A DNA stretch of 23,565 bases from Kosmotogaceae bacterium UBA1373 (GTDB lineage: Bacteria > Thermotogota > Thermotogae > Petrotogales > Kosmotogaceae): NCBI GenBank assembly GCA_002305955.1, contig DBRH01000084.1:30101-53665 (forward strand). Direction: 5' to 3'. Positions 1 to 6,100 of this stretch are shown here, piece after piece. The position numbers and the translations under genes were made by a program. The notes beneath the pieces were generated by a model. The model was not told the DNA's origin. It did no database searches and saw only the letters and a list, made by a program, of their open reading frames with translations. Position 1 is the stretch's first letter. Each line of letters opens with the position of its first letter.

Positions 1-207
1 GAGCGATTTCTCGGTTATGGCCTTGCCTATGCCTTTCAACCGGGAAAGGTCGTAGATCTCCTGTTCGGTCAACTCCCCGGCGGAAAGCCTGCTACGTACA
101 GTTCTTGCCGCGAACTCATAGCTCCTGATTTTGAAGGGGTTGTCCCTGGAGATTCTGAGCAATCTCGACAGCAGATCGAACTGCGCGGCGAGTTGTTCTC
201 TTTTCAA
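1..207 (-). CDS. PolX-type DNA polymerase/PHP protein, N-terminal helix-hairpin-helix part (partial)
   Basis: The N-terminal 69 codons of a minus-strand gene that runs off the left edge. The start is a TTG at 205-207 behind a GGGGGTGATGAG ribosome site; the nearby ATG is in another frame and stops after two codons. The peptide has the pattern NPFKIRSYEFAARTV near residues 23-37, then LKGIGKAITEKS near 58-68. These are the first helix and the hairpin (KGIGKAI) of the helix-hairpin-helix domain at the start of family X DNA polymerases of bacteria and archaea (POLXc fused to a PHP exonuclease), which act in gap-filling repair. The catalytic parts lie outside the window, so a shorter helix-hairpin-helix protein cannot be excluded. 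A candidate promoter lies in the 62-nt gap to the upstream NifX-like gene, so it may be transcribed on its own. Confidence 0.72.
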   Translation of the reverse strand, partial: MKREQLAAQFDLLSRLLRISRDNPFKIRSYEFAARTVRSRLSAGELTEQEIYDLSRLKGIGKAITEKSL

Positions 208-225
208 CTCATCACCCCCGGATCT

Positions 226-255
226 ATTTTATCCCGGAAGTGGTCATACAGACAA
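226..255 (-). promoter_or_regulatory. Candidate promoter for the PolX-like gene
   Basis: Read on the minus strand, TTGTCT (250-255) and TAAAAT (226-231) are separated by 18 bases, upstream of the TTG start at 207. The -35 matches TTGACA at 4 of 6 positions. It lies in the gap after the NifX-like gene. Pattern match only. Confidence 0.4.
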
Positions 256-269
256 GGCGGACGTCGGTC

Positions 270-593
270 TCACCTTTTGTTTCTGTGATCCAGAACCCTC
301 TCGATATTTTCGCGCACCGTTCCGTCACGGGCCTCAAAAAAGGCCATTCCGGCCGCCTCTATCGCTTGAAGAGCGTTTTGACCCAGGTGGAAGGCGATTA
401 TAGTATCCACGCCTTTGCCCGCCAGAAAGTTCACGGCCAAAGGGCCAGCACCGTGTGCGGCCTCTATCGACAGATCTATGAATTCTTTCTCTTTAGAATC
501 GGGATCGTATATCAGAAAATACTTTCCGCGGGCGAAACGATCGTCGGGAAAGCCGTCTAGCGATTTCTCCTTCACCGGAACCGCGATCTTCAT
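270..593 (-). CDS. NifX/NifB-domain protein (dinitrogenase iron-molybdenum cofactor family, ORP-like)
   Basis: A 107-residue protein beginning MKIAVPVKEKSLDG with the small RNase H-like fold of the NifX/NifB C-terminal family. Typical elements are the N-terminal IAVPV strand, the DDRFARGKYFLIYD segment, the HGAGPLAVNFLAGKGVDTII core and the C-terminal GMAFFEARDGTV strand. Family members bind or carry metal-sulfur cofactors; the orange protein of sulfate reducers binds a Mo-Cu-S cluster. The ATG overlaps the TGA of the upstream MinD-like ATPase gene (ATGA at 590-593), and the ribosome site GGAGGTAAGAG lies in that gene's last codons, so the two are translationally coupled. No nitrogenase gene is present in the window, so a nitrogen-fixation role is not supported. 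A metal-sulfur carrier working with the neighbouring ferredoxin-ATPases is the best inference. Confidence 0.88.
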   Translation of the reverse strand: MKIAVPVKEKSLDGFPDDRFARGKYFLIYDPDSKEKEFIDLSIEAAHGAGPLAVNFLAGKGVDTIIAFHLGQNALQAIEAAGMAFFEARDGTVRENIERVLDHRNKR

Positions 594-1468
594 CTCTTAC
601 CTCCAGAAATCATGATATTCTCCAGTTTGTTTTTTATCTCTCTTATACCATCCGCCGCTCCGGAACCGTCGAGCGATACGACCGGAACACCCAGCATTGT
701 AGCCTCGCCGACTTTCTCATCGTAAAGGATCTTTCCAAGTACCTGTATTCTATTTGCACCGCACCAGTTTTCGATCTGTGAGGTCTTTTCACGATTAATG
801 TCACATTTGTTTATAACGACTCCGCAATCCCTCCGGAAATGACGGACGGTCTCGATTATTCTCTCGAGGTCGTGCAGTCCAGACACTGTGGGTTCTGAAA
901 CCACTACCACGTAGGAAACCCCGGTTATGGAAGAGGTCGCCGGACAGCCTATTCCCGGTGCTCCGTCTATGATAACCAGACCTCTCTTCTCTTCTTCGGA
1001 AATGGCGATAGCCAGCTTTCTGACCTCGGCCACCAGACCTCCGGAGGTCTCCTCGCCGGGGTACAGGAGGGCATGAACGAGAGGAGTGCCGTTGAACCTG
1101 GAAAGGTAATAATCTCCGGATTTGTTTTCTCTGAGTGTTATTGCCTTTGCCGGGCAGACGACGATACAGGCTCCACAACCCTCGCAGGCGTACGGATCGA
1201 CCCTGTAAGGTCCTCCGCGAATCAGAGCGTCGAATCGACAGTATTTTTCGCAAACACCGCACGAGATACAGTCGTTGGAAATCACAGCTTTCTTGCCCCC
1301 GTAGTATTCGAAGGAAGAGATCAATTCTGTCTCCATCAACAGGTGAAGGTTGGGGGCATCGACATCGCAGTCTGCCATCGCATGGTTATCGAAGAGAAAA
1401 GATAGAGAGCCGGCCAGGGTGGTCTTCCCGGTGCCTCCCTTTCCGCTCACTATGGCTATCTGGAACAC
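590..1468 (-). CDS. MinD-superfamily P-loop ATPase with inserted ferredoxin domain (second copy)
   Basis: A 292-residue protein. The deviant Walker A motif SGKGGTGKTT is near residues 8-17. Two 4Fe-4S motifs are inserted after the first ATPase strand-helix unit: C67-C70-C73-C77 and C95-C98-C101-C105. The ATPase fold then resumes with VIIDGAPGIGCP and VVVVSEPT. The family (COG1149 type) is common in anaerobes beside NifX-like proteins and is thought to couple ATP and electron transfer to metal-cluster handling. I chose the GTG at 1468 because GGGGGTG precedes it by a few bases and because the protein then starts right at the first beta strand, as its paralogue does. A longer reading to 1528 would overlap the upstream gene by 73 bases and adds no family-like sequence. 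With the GTG start the overlap is 13 bases. It is paralogous to the gene just upstream. Confidence 0.9.
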   Translation of the reverse strand: MFQIAIVSGKGGTGKTTLAGSLSFLFDNHAMADCDVDAPNLHLLMETELISSFEYYGGKKAVISNDCISCGVCEKYCRFDALIRGGPYRVDPYACEGCGACIVVCPAKAITLRENKSGDYYLSRFNGTPLVHALLYPGEETSGGLVAEVRKLAIAISEEEKRGLVIIDGAPGIGCPATSSITGVSYVVVVSEPTVSGLHDLERIIETVRHFRRDCGVVINKCDINREKTSQIENWCGANRIQVLGKILYDEKVGEATMLGVPVVSLDGSGAADGIREIKNKLENIMISGGKR

Positions 1469-2319
1469 CGCACCACCCCCAAGGATTTTAGGATTTTTTC
1501 GTACAGTCTCTCGAAACGTTCCTTCCATTCGGGAAGCACATCGGTGAAGAGCACACCGTTGGAGTATGCTTTCGCTATCTCACGCTCGAAAGGTATTTTC
1601 TCAAGTATCTCTATCTTTTCTTCGCGGGCGAATTCGTCGATCATCGAATAAGTTCCGCCATCTCTGTTGATGACTACACCAAAGGGAATTTTCATCTCCC
1701 TGACAATCTGTAACGCCAGCTTCAAATCGTGCAGCCCGAAGGGTGTCGGCTCTGTCACCATCAAGGCGTAATCAACCTTTCTCAGTGTTTCAACCACCGG
1801 ACAGGACGTTCCCGGCGGAGAATCAAGAATCACGACCTTATCCGGGTCGATGTGCTTCTTAAGGGCCCTGATTATCCTCACCGGTGATGGTTCCCCGATT
1901 TCAAGGATACCCATACCGTAATAAAGGTTGTCGCTTATTCTACCCAGCTCGACCCTTCCTATGGTCTTCGGAGTTTCGCCGATGGCTCCTTCGGGACAGA
2001 TGTTGGTGCACAGGCCACAACCGTGACAGAGGTTGTTGAATACCATAACTCCTGTATTAAAGACCGATAAGGCGCCGAACTGGCATCTTCTCGCACACTC
2101 TCCACACAACGTGCATTTTTCTTTGTCTATCACCGGAAGCATCAGCCTGACTTCTTCCTCATAATCCTTTGAGATTTGGAAAAAGAGATGAACGTCAGGC
2201 TCTTCGGCATCGGCGTCGAGTAGTTGTACTTTGCGAGTGGATGAGAGGACTTCAGCAAAGTTAGTGGCGAGAGTGGTCTTTCCAGTACCGCCCTTGCCGC
2301 TTATGACGGCAATAACCAA
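1456..2319 (-). CDS. MinD-superfamily P-loop ATPase with inserted ferredoxin domain (first copy)
   Basis: A 287-residue protein. Deviant Walker A SGKGGTGKTT lies at residues 7-16, the DADAEEPDVH switch near 35-44, and an inserted diferredoxin has C69-C72-C75-C79 and C98-C101-C104-C108. The ATPase resumes with VVILDSPPGTSCP and ends near residue 287. The start is TTG (2317-2319), three bases after the TAG of the upstream DUF5320 gene, whose last codons (GGTGGTAG) supply the ribosome site. It lies directly upstream of its paralogue, and such tandem pairs are typical of ORP-like clusters, where they may form a heterodimer. The partner is probably the NifX-like protein at the end of the operon. 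Cytoplasmic; no signal peptide or membrane segment. Confidence 0.9.
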   Translation of the reverse strand: MVIAVISGKGGTGKTTLATNFAEVLSSTRKVQLLDADAEEPDVHLFFQISKDYEEEVRLMLPVIDKEKCTLCGECARRCQFGALSVFNTGVMVFNNLCHGCGLCTNICPEGAIGETPKTIGRVELGRISDNLYYGMGILEIGEPSPVRIIRALKKHIDPDKVVILDSPPGTSCPVVETLRKVDYALMVTEPTPFGLHDLKLALQIVREMKIPFGVVINRDGGTYSMIDEFAREEKIEILEKIPFEREIAKAYSNGVLFTDVLPEWKERFERLYEKILKSLGVVRCSR

Positions 2320-2322
2320 AAC

Positions 2323-2544
2323 CTACCACCATCTCCTGAGCCTGAAGCTTCTTCTGTAACCAGTACCCAAGCCTAATCCAAGTCTAGATCCACGGCGGAA
2401 AAAGTGCCCACCTAAAAACACTCTCCCTCTGTAATCAGTATTGACGTCCAACCCGTTCAAAGAGTCTTTCGGTGCGCAGTTTCCCGCTCCCCAACCTGTC
2501 ATAGGGCCCTGACCCGAAGGTCCGGTTCCATCTCTCCATGGCAT
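2323..2544 (-). CDS. DUF5320-family small Gly/Arg-rich protein
   Basis: A 73-residue basic protein whose start (MPWRDGTGPSGQGPMTGWG) matches the DUF5320 hallmark of a GTGP-x-G-x-GPMTG segment. The rest is rich in Gly, Arg, Leu and Phe and ends in RRSFRLRRWW. The function of the family is unknown; members recur beside NifX-like and MinD-ferredoxin genes in anaerobes. Four bases separate it from the upstream 96-residue gene, and three bases separate its stop from the TTG of the next ATPase gene, so it sits in the middle of one operon. A decayed copy of this gene lies at 3069-3161. Confidence 0.82.
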   Translation of the reverse strand: MPWRDGTGPSGQGPMTGWGAGNCAPKDSLNGLDVNTDYRGRVFLGGHFFRRGSRLGLGLGTGYRRSFRLRRWW

Positions 2545-2548
2545 AGTT

Positions 2549-2839
2549 TCACTCTCCTTTCGACTGGGGTTCCAGATCCTCCAGCCTTTTCTCGATTTCC
2601 TGAATCTCCATTTTGATTAGCTCGAGCTCATCGTTCAAATAGCTTCTGTATTCCTGAAGATCGACCCGTTCTATTTCGGGAGCGACTGGATAATCATGAT
2701 AAAATTCCCTACCATAGGGTCCCATTCCCCTGGCAAAACCGGGCCGTCTTCCGCCTCTTCCTCCGCCCCGGGGACCGTAGCTGAAAGACCTGCACGAGCC
2801 ATCTCTGAAGCGATTCCCGTAACCCAAGCCATACGGCAT
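2549..2839 (-). CDS. DUF5320-like protein with C-terminal coiled coil
   Basis: A 96-residue protein. Residues 1-45 are Gly/Arg/Tyr-rich (YGPRGGGRGGRRPGFARGMG), and residues 60-92 form a likely coiled coil (DELELIKMEIQEIEKRLEDL). This matches the C-terminal half of longer DUF5320 proteins, whose Gly-rich part is followed by a coiled coil. It is the first gene of the operon; a GGAGGTGAATTGA ribosome site precedes the ATG and a good promoter lies at 2874-2903. It is about 60-65% identical by eye to the duplicate at 3166-3447. No cysteine cluster or enzymatic motif is visible. Function unknown; association with the MinD/NifX proteins is inferred from position. Confidence 0.8.
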   Translation of the reverse strand: MPYGLGYGNRFRDGSCRSFSYGPRGGGRGGRRPGFARGMGPYGREFYHDYPVAPEIERVDLQEYRSYLNDELELIKMEIQEIEKRLEDLEPQSKGE

Positions 2840-2873
2840 TCAATTCACCTCCATATATATGTTATATACATAT

Positions 2874-2903
2874 ATAATACTACATTATATAAGTTAAAGT
2901 CAA
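2874..2903 (-). promoter_or_regulatory. Promoter of the DUF5320-MinD-NifX operon
   Basis: On the minus strand, TTGACT (2898-2903) and TATTAT (2874-2879) are 18 bases apart. An AT-rich leader with ATATATGTATATAACATATATATG runs into the GGAGGTGAATT ribosome site. The same layout occurs at the duplicate promoter (3482-3511), which supports both. The CATATATG-type palindromes around the start site are candidate operators. Confidence 0.65.
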
Positions 2904-3068
2904 CCCGTACTTCTACAATTTTTATAATCAGTTTAATCGGTCAAGAGTTTCTATAGAATTTGTCCCAATAAAGGGAAAACGAAAATGGGGAATTTATCAC
3001 TGCGTTTTTTAGAAGTTTAATCCATAGGTTCATAGATTGTTTCCGCTGCGAGTGTGGTCAGTATCGTA

Positions 3069-3161
3069 TTAACTAACAAAAACAGTTGGGGGGCGGTTTG
3101 CCCGCACCCAACCTGTTATCGGGCCCAGAGCTTTGAGCCCGGTTCCATCTTTCCACGGCAT
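3069..3161 (-). pseudogene. Decayed DUF5320 gene remnant (30 codons)
   Basis: Just after the stop of the 3166-3447 gene, an ATG opens a 30-codon frame beginning MPWKDGTGLKALGPITGW and ending TVFVS. It aligns with the intact paralogue MPWRDGTGPSGQGPMTGW but has lost the two Gly-x-Gly positions. After GGTTGGG it shows a one-base loss followed by a one-base gain, so the middle reads VRANRPP where the paralogue has GAGNCAP. It stops at 30 residues against 73 in the paralogue. An AAGAAGGG ribosome site remains. It is probably non-functional, although a short peptide could still be made. Confidence 0.75.
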
Positions 3162-3165
3162 GTTT

Positions 3166-3447
3166 TTACCCTTCTTTTGACTGAGGTTCCAGGTTCTCCA
3201 GTCTCTTTTCGACTTCCTGAATCCTTTGCTTGATCAGTTCGAGCTTGAAGTTCAGATAGCTTTTGCGCAACTGAAGTCTTGCCCGTCTCATCTCGGGAGT
3301 AACCGGATGATCGTGGTGAAATCTCCTGCCATAAACACCTGACCCTCTTGCAAAGCCGGGTTCCCTTCTTCCGCCACGGGGTCCATATCCAAAAGACCTG
3401 CAATGACCTTCCCTGAGGCGGTTCTCGTAACCAAATCCATACACCAT
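3166..3447 (-). CDS. DUF5320-like protein with C-terminal coiled coil (duplicate copy)
   Basis: A 93-residue paralogue of the gene at 2549-2839, starting MVYGFGYENRLREGHCRSF. It has the same YGPRGG segment, a FARGSGVYGRRFHHDHPV middle and a C-terminal coiled coil (ELIKQRIQEVEKRLENLEPQ). I chose the ATG at 3447 because GGAGGTGAATTTT precedes it and it aligns with the paralogue's start; an upstream in-frame ATG at 3462 lies inside the ribosome-site region. Its reading frame is intact and the coiled coil is conserved, unlike the second gene of its unit, so it may still be under selection. It has its own promoter with a consensus TTGACA. Function unknown. Confidence 0.75.
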   Translation of the reverse strand: MVYGFGYENRLREGHCRSFGYGPRGGRREPGFARGSGVYGRRFHHDHPVTPEMRRARLQLRKSYLNFKLELIKQRIQEVEKRLENLEPQSKEG

Positions 3448-3481
3448 AAAATTCACCTCCATATATATGCTTACTACATAT

Positions 3482-3511
3482 ATGATACACTATAACATAT
3501 ATGAATGTCAA
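3482..3511 (-). promoter_or_regulatory. Promoter of the duplicate DUF5320 unit with CATATATG palindromes
   Basis: On the minus strand a consensus TTGACA (3506-3511) is 18 bases from TATCAT (3482-3487). CATATATG occurs in the spacer and again overlapping the -10, and a longer CATATATATG sits just before the ribosome site. These self-complementary motifs could be binding sites for a dimeric regulator. The arrangement parallels that at 2874-2903. Confidence 0.62.
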
Positions 3512-3587
3512 CTCCATATTTTCTTATCTCCAAAATTAACCTGAATCGATCGCGTGTTTCTGATAGTATCTCTTTGAGGGGAGAAAA

Positions 3588-4187
3588 ATGAGTGAAGGAA
3601 AGAACCACATAAAAATGTTTTCAGTTATCGCACCTTTTTATAATATAGCTTTCAGATCGCAGCTGGAGAATTACAGGAAACTTCTAAAGGAGAACTCCTG
3701 GAGACTGGCCGACAAGATAGAGAGCGCGATCGACATAGGATGCGGGACAGGAGCCTTCGCCAGGGCTTTGAGCGAGTTAGGTATAGAAGTAACAGCCGTG
3801 GATGCTTCGGATAAGATGGTGAGAATAGCCAGGAGAAATCTGGCCGGAACGGGGGTCAGGGTTGTGCGGGCGGACTTTTTCGAGGACCTCCCTTTTGAAG
3901 ACAACAGTTTTGATCTCCTGGTGGCCTCTTACGTGTTACACGGACACAAAATCGATGGAAGGGTCAGGTTCTACGGGGAAACGAAAAGAATCTGCAAGAA
4001 GGAGTTGCTCCTTCACGAATTCTTCCCCAACAAAAACCCTCTGGTCTCGTTCGTTGAATTTCTCGAAAGGAGCGATTACAGGAATTTCGTATCTACTGCG
4101 TACGAAGAGCTAAAGAGATTCTATCCCGTTGTTTATAGAGTCAGGCTTTCCGCGACTAGCGGCTGGTACATATGTCGTTGCAAATAG
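3588..4187 (+). CDS. Class I SAM-dependent methyltransferase
   Basis: A 199-residue protein. Motif I, AIDIGCGTGAF, is near residues 47-57, the acidic end of strand 2 is VTAVDAS near 71-77, and ADFFEDLPFEDNSFDLLVAS carries motifs II and III. This is the UbiE/Methyltransferase_11 type fold. The N-terminus (MFSVIAPFYNIAF) resembles the capping helix of UbiE-like enzymes. The substrate cannot be told; small-molecule or metalloid methylation are both possible. A GAGGGGAGAAAA ribosome site precedes the ATG. It is divergent from the duplicated DUF5320 unit, and 143 bases separate it from the ABC operon downstream, with no clear terminator between. Confidence 0.85.
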   Translation: MSEGKNHIKMFSVIAPFYNIAFRSQLENYRKLLKENSWRLADKIESAIDIGCGTGAFARALSELGIEVTAVDASDKMVRIARRNLAGTGVRVVRADFFEDLPFEDNSFDLLVASYVLHGHKIDGRVRFYGETKRICKKELLLHEFFPNKNPLVSFVEFLERSDYRNFVSTAYEELKRFYPVVYRVRLSATSGWYICRCK

Positions 4188-4277
4188 AGAAACCTTCGAC
4201 GTTTTATTCGTAGGAATCCGGTTATCGGTGGTGGATTTGCGGAGCCGAGATGTTAGTATTTATCTAGGACGAAAGAA

Positions 4278-4334
4278 ATGGAAGGGCAGGTGTTTCATAT
4301 CTTCTATCGGTACGATCTGGGGGATGAACCATGA
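4278..4334 (+). other. Possible 18-codon leader ORF upstream of the ABC operon
   Basis: An ATG at 4278 behind AGGACGAAAGAA opens an 18-residue frame (MEGQVFHIFYRYDLGDEP). Its TGA overlaps the ATG of the permease gene as ATGA (4331-4334). The permease's own ribosome site, GGGGGATGAACC, lies inside it. It could be a coupling leader peptide, a remnant of a longer gene, or chance. The rest of the 143-base gap after the methyltransferase gene shows nothing I recognise. Confidence 0.25.
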
Positions 4335-5266
4335 GAAAGAGGATAACTCCATATCTCTTCATTTTGCCGGCAGGGGCGGTTATCTTCTTTTTCCTTCTCT
4401 ACCCACTCGTTTACTCCTTCTTTATAAGTCTTCACGAATGGGACCTCTCGCCCGGTATGACTTTCGTGGGCCTGGGAAATTACGCGAAGATACTTAGTTC
4501 CCCAGAATTCTGGGATTCAATGCTGTACACAGCCTACTACATGGTCGGTGTTCTGCCTTTTTCTCTCGTTCTGGGTTTTCTCTTCGCCTCACTGCTCAAC
4601 GATGCGACGTTGAAGGGTATAGGGTTTTTCAGGACTGTTTATTTCCTCCCGGTAGTCACCTCGCCAATAGCCGCCGGGATGGGGTTCAGCTTTCTCTTCA
4701 GCACCGAGCTGGGTTATGTCAATCATTTCATCAGGTCCGTGGGAGGGGATTACGTGAACTGGCTGACCAATCCCGAAGGAATAATGCAAATCCTCTTCAA
4801 TTGGACTGGCATACAGCTTCCGAAAATACTCCAGGGTCCCAGTGTGGCGCTTTTTGTGATAATACTCATGGGAATCTGGCAGAACGTCGGTTACGCCATG
4901 GTGGTTTATCTGGCTGGTTTGCAGGGAATTCCAGAAACGTATTACGAAGCCGCCTCTCTGAGCGGAGCAACTAGATTCCAGTGTCTCAGAAAGATAACCA
5001 TACCTCTCCTCTCGCCCACAACCTTTTTTCTGTTGATTATGTTCAGTATAAACTCCTTTCAGGTCTTCGGTCCGGTGATGGTGATGACGCCCGAGGGCGG
5101 TCCGCTGAATACGACTTCGGTAGTGGTATTCAGACTTTATAGAGAGGCCTTTGCCTATTACCGCTTCGGTTACGCGGCCGCGATGGCCTTCGTACTCTTC
5201 ATCTTCGTGATCTCGATGACGGCCTTCCAGGTGAAAACTCTCGAAGGAAGGGTTCACTATGAATAG
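4331..5266 (+). CDS. Sugar ABC transporter permease, MalF/UgpA type
   Basis: A 311-residue inner-membrane protein with about six hydrophobic segments. The first spans roughly residues 8-30 (LFILPAGAVIFFFLLYPLVY). The cytoplasmic EAA loop reads YYEAASLSGATRFQCLRKIT near residues 203-222, the docking site for the ATPase subunit. It belongs to the MalF-type permeases of the CUT1 family, which import oligosaccharides or sugar-glycerol phosphates. The start follows GGGGGATGAACC. Its stop overlaps the next permease gene by eight bases. No ATPase gene is in the operon, so a shared MsmX/UgpC-like ATPase encoded elsewhere is likely. Confidence 0.93.
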   Translation: MRKRITPYLFILPAGAVIFFFLLYPLVYSFFISLHEWDLSPGMTFVGLGNYAKILSSPEFWDSMLYTAYYMVGVLPFSLVLGFLFASLLNDATLKGIGFFRTVYFLPVVTSPIAAGMGFSFLFSTELGYVNHFIRSVGGDYVNWLTNPEGIMQILFNWTGIQLPKILQGPSVALFVIILMGIWQNVGYAMVVYLAGLQGIPETYYEAASLSGATRFQCLRKITIPLLSPTTFFLLIMFSINSFQVFGPVMVMTPEGGPLNTTSVVVFRLYREAFAYYRFGYAAAMAFVLFIFVISMTAFQVKTLEGRVHYE

Positions 5267-6080
5267 AAGGAGAGTCAAGACGCTTAAGTATATAATTCTT
5301 ATCGCCGGCGCTTTGGTGATGATCTTTCCTTTCTTCTGGTCTTTGATGACGTCCTTCAAGGACCTGAGGGAGATTCTTCAAAACCCGTTCTCGCTGTTAC
5401 CGCGGCAGTTCACTTTCAAGAACTATCTGAGCGTTTTCAGAAAGGTGCCTTTCGCCAGGTATCTCCTAAACAGTGCCGTAGTGGCCAGCGTCACGACGCT
5501 TCTTCAGCTGGGGACGGCCTCGCTGGCCGCTTTCGCCTTTGCCAGAATGAGGTTCAAAGGCCGGGACTTGCTCTTCTACACCTTCCTGGCGACGATGATG
5601 GTGCCGCAACAGGTGGTAATGATCCCGCAGTACCTGGTAGTCATGAGCCTGAATCTCGAAAATTCCTACACGGGTCTTATAATACCGCACGCAGCGACGG
5701 CGATCTCCATATTCTTCCTCAGGCAGTTCTTTCTCACAATACCGCAGGACCTTGAAGATGCCGCCACGATCGACGGTTGCGGGGCTCTCAGGATACTGAC
5801 TAACGTCTTTTTGCCGTTGACAAGGCCGGCGATGGCAACCATTGCCATCTTCTCTTTCATGTGGTCGTGGAATAATTACTTCTGGCCGCTTCTGGTGATA
5901 AGTGAACCTGAGATGCGCACCGTCCAGCTGGGGCTGGCCATGTTCAAATCCGAAGGGGGCATTCAGTGGGGCGAGTTCATGGCTGCCACGGTCGTGGCGA
6001 CTCTACCTATAATGATAGCTTACTTCATAGCTCAAAAACAGTTCGTTAAAGGCATAACGCTAACAGGTCTTAAAGGTTGA
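5259..6080 (+). CDS. Sugar ABC transporter permease, MalG/UgpE type
   Basis: A 273-residue inner-membrane protein. The N-terminus is MNRRRVKTLKYIILIAGALV, then FFWSLMTSFKD follows the first membrane segment, typical of MalG-type CUT1 permeases. The EAA loop reads EDAATIDGCGALRILTNVFL near residues 166-185, and the C-terminus FIAQKQFVKGITLTGLKG is the usual tail of the family. It should pair with the MalF-type permease encoded by the overlapping upstream gene. The next gene begins 20 bases after its stop. Confidence 0.94.
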   Translation: MNRRRVKTLKYIILIAGALVMIFPFFWSLMTSFKDLREILQNPFSLLPRQFTFKNYLSVFRKVPFARYLLNSAVVASVTTLLQLGTASLAAFAFARMRFKGRDLLFYTFLATMMVPQQVVMIPQYLVVMSLNLENSYTGLIIPHAATAISIFFLRQFFLTIPQDLEDAATIDGCGALRILTNVFLPLTRPAMATIAIFSFMWSWNNYFWPLLVISEPEMRTVQLGLAMFKSEGGIQWGEFMAATVVATLPIMIAYFIAQKQFVKGITLTGLKG

Positions 6081-6100
6081 TAGAGAAAAGGAGGTCAGGC

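Larger units (their letters stand above)
2470..3570. repeat. Diverged tandem duplication of the DUF5320 gene pair and its promoter
   Basis: Two units lie about 610 bases apart. Unit A spans about 2470-2955 and unit B about 3069-3570. In each, read on the minus strand, a promoter with a TTGAC -35 is followed by a CATATATATGGAGGTGAATT leader, a coiled-coil DUF5320-like gene, and then a gene starting MPW(K/R)DGTG. Similarity extends upstream of the promoters: TTTAATCGGTCAAGAGTTTC near 2936 resembles CTGAATCGATCGCGTGTTTC near 3542. The ATPase and NifX genes were not copied. Offsets are 608 bases for the first gene start and 617 for the second. The 326 bases between the coding genes at 2839 and 3166 hold only the unit A promoter, unremarkable sequence (about 2956-3068) and the remnant at 3069-3161. 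Confidence 0.8.

Noticed and set aside
270..593. Reading the NifX-like gene as evidence of nitrogen fixation
   Set aside because: No nifHDK or nifEN gene is present in the window; the domain is widespread in non-fixing anaerobes.
1469..1528. N-terminal extension of the second MinD-like ATPase to 1528
   Set aside because: It would overlap the upstream ATPase gene by 73 bases and lacks a ribosome site; the GTG at 1468 has GGGGGTG and fits the paralogue.
4589..5359. 256-codon minus-strand frame opposite the ABC permeases
   Set aside because: It is antisense to two well-recognised permeases, has no family-like segment and has unusual charged composition.
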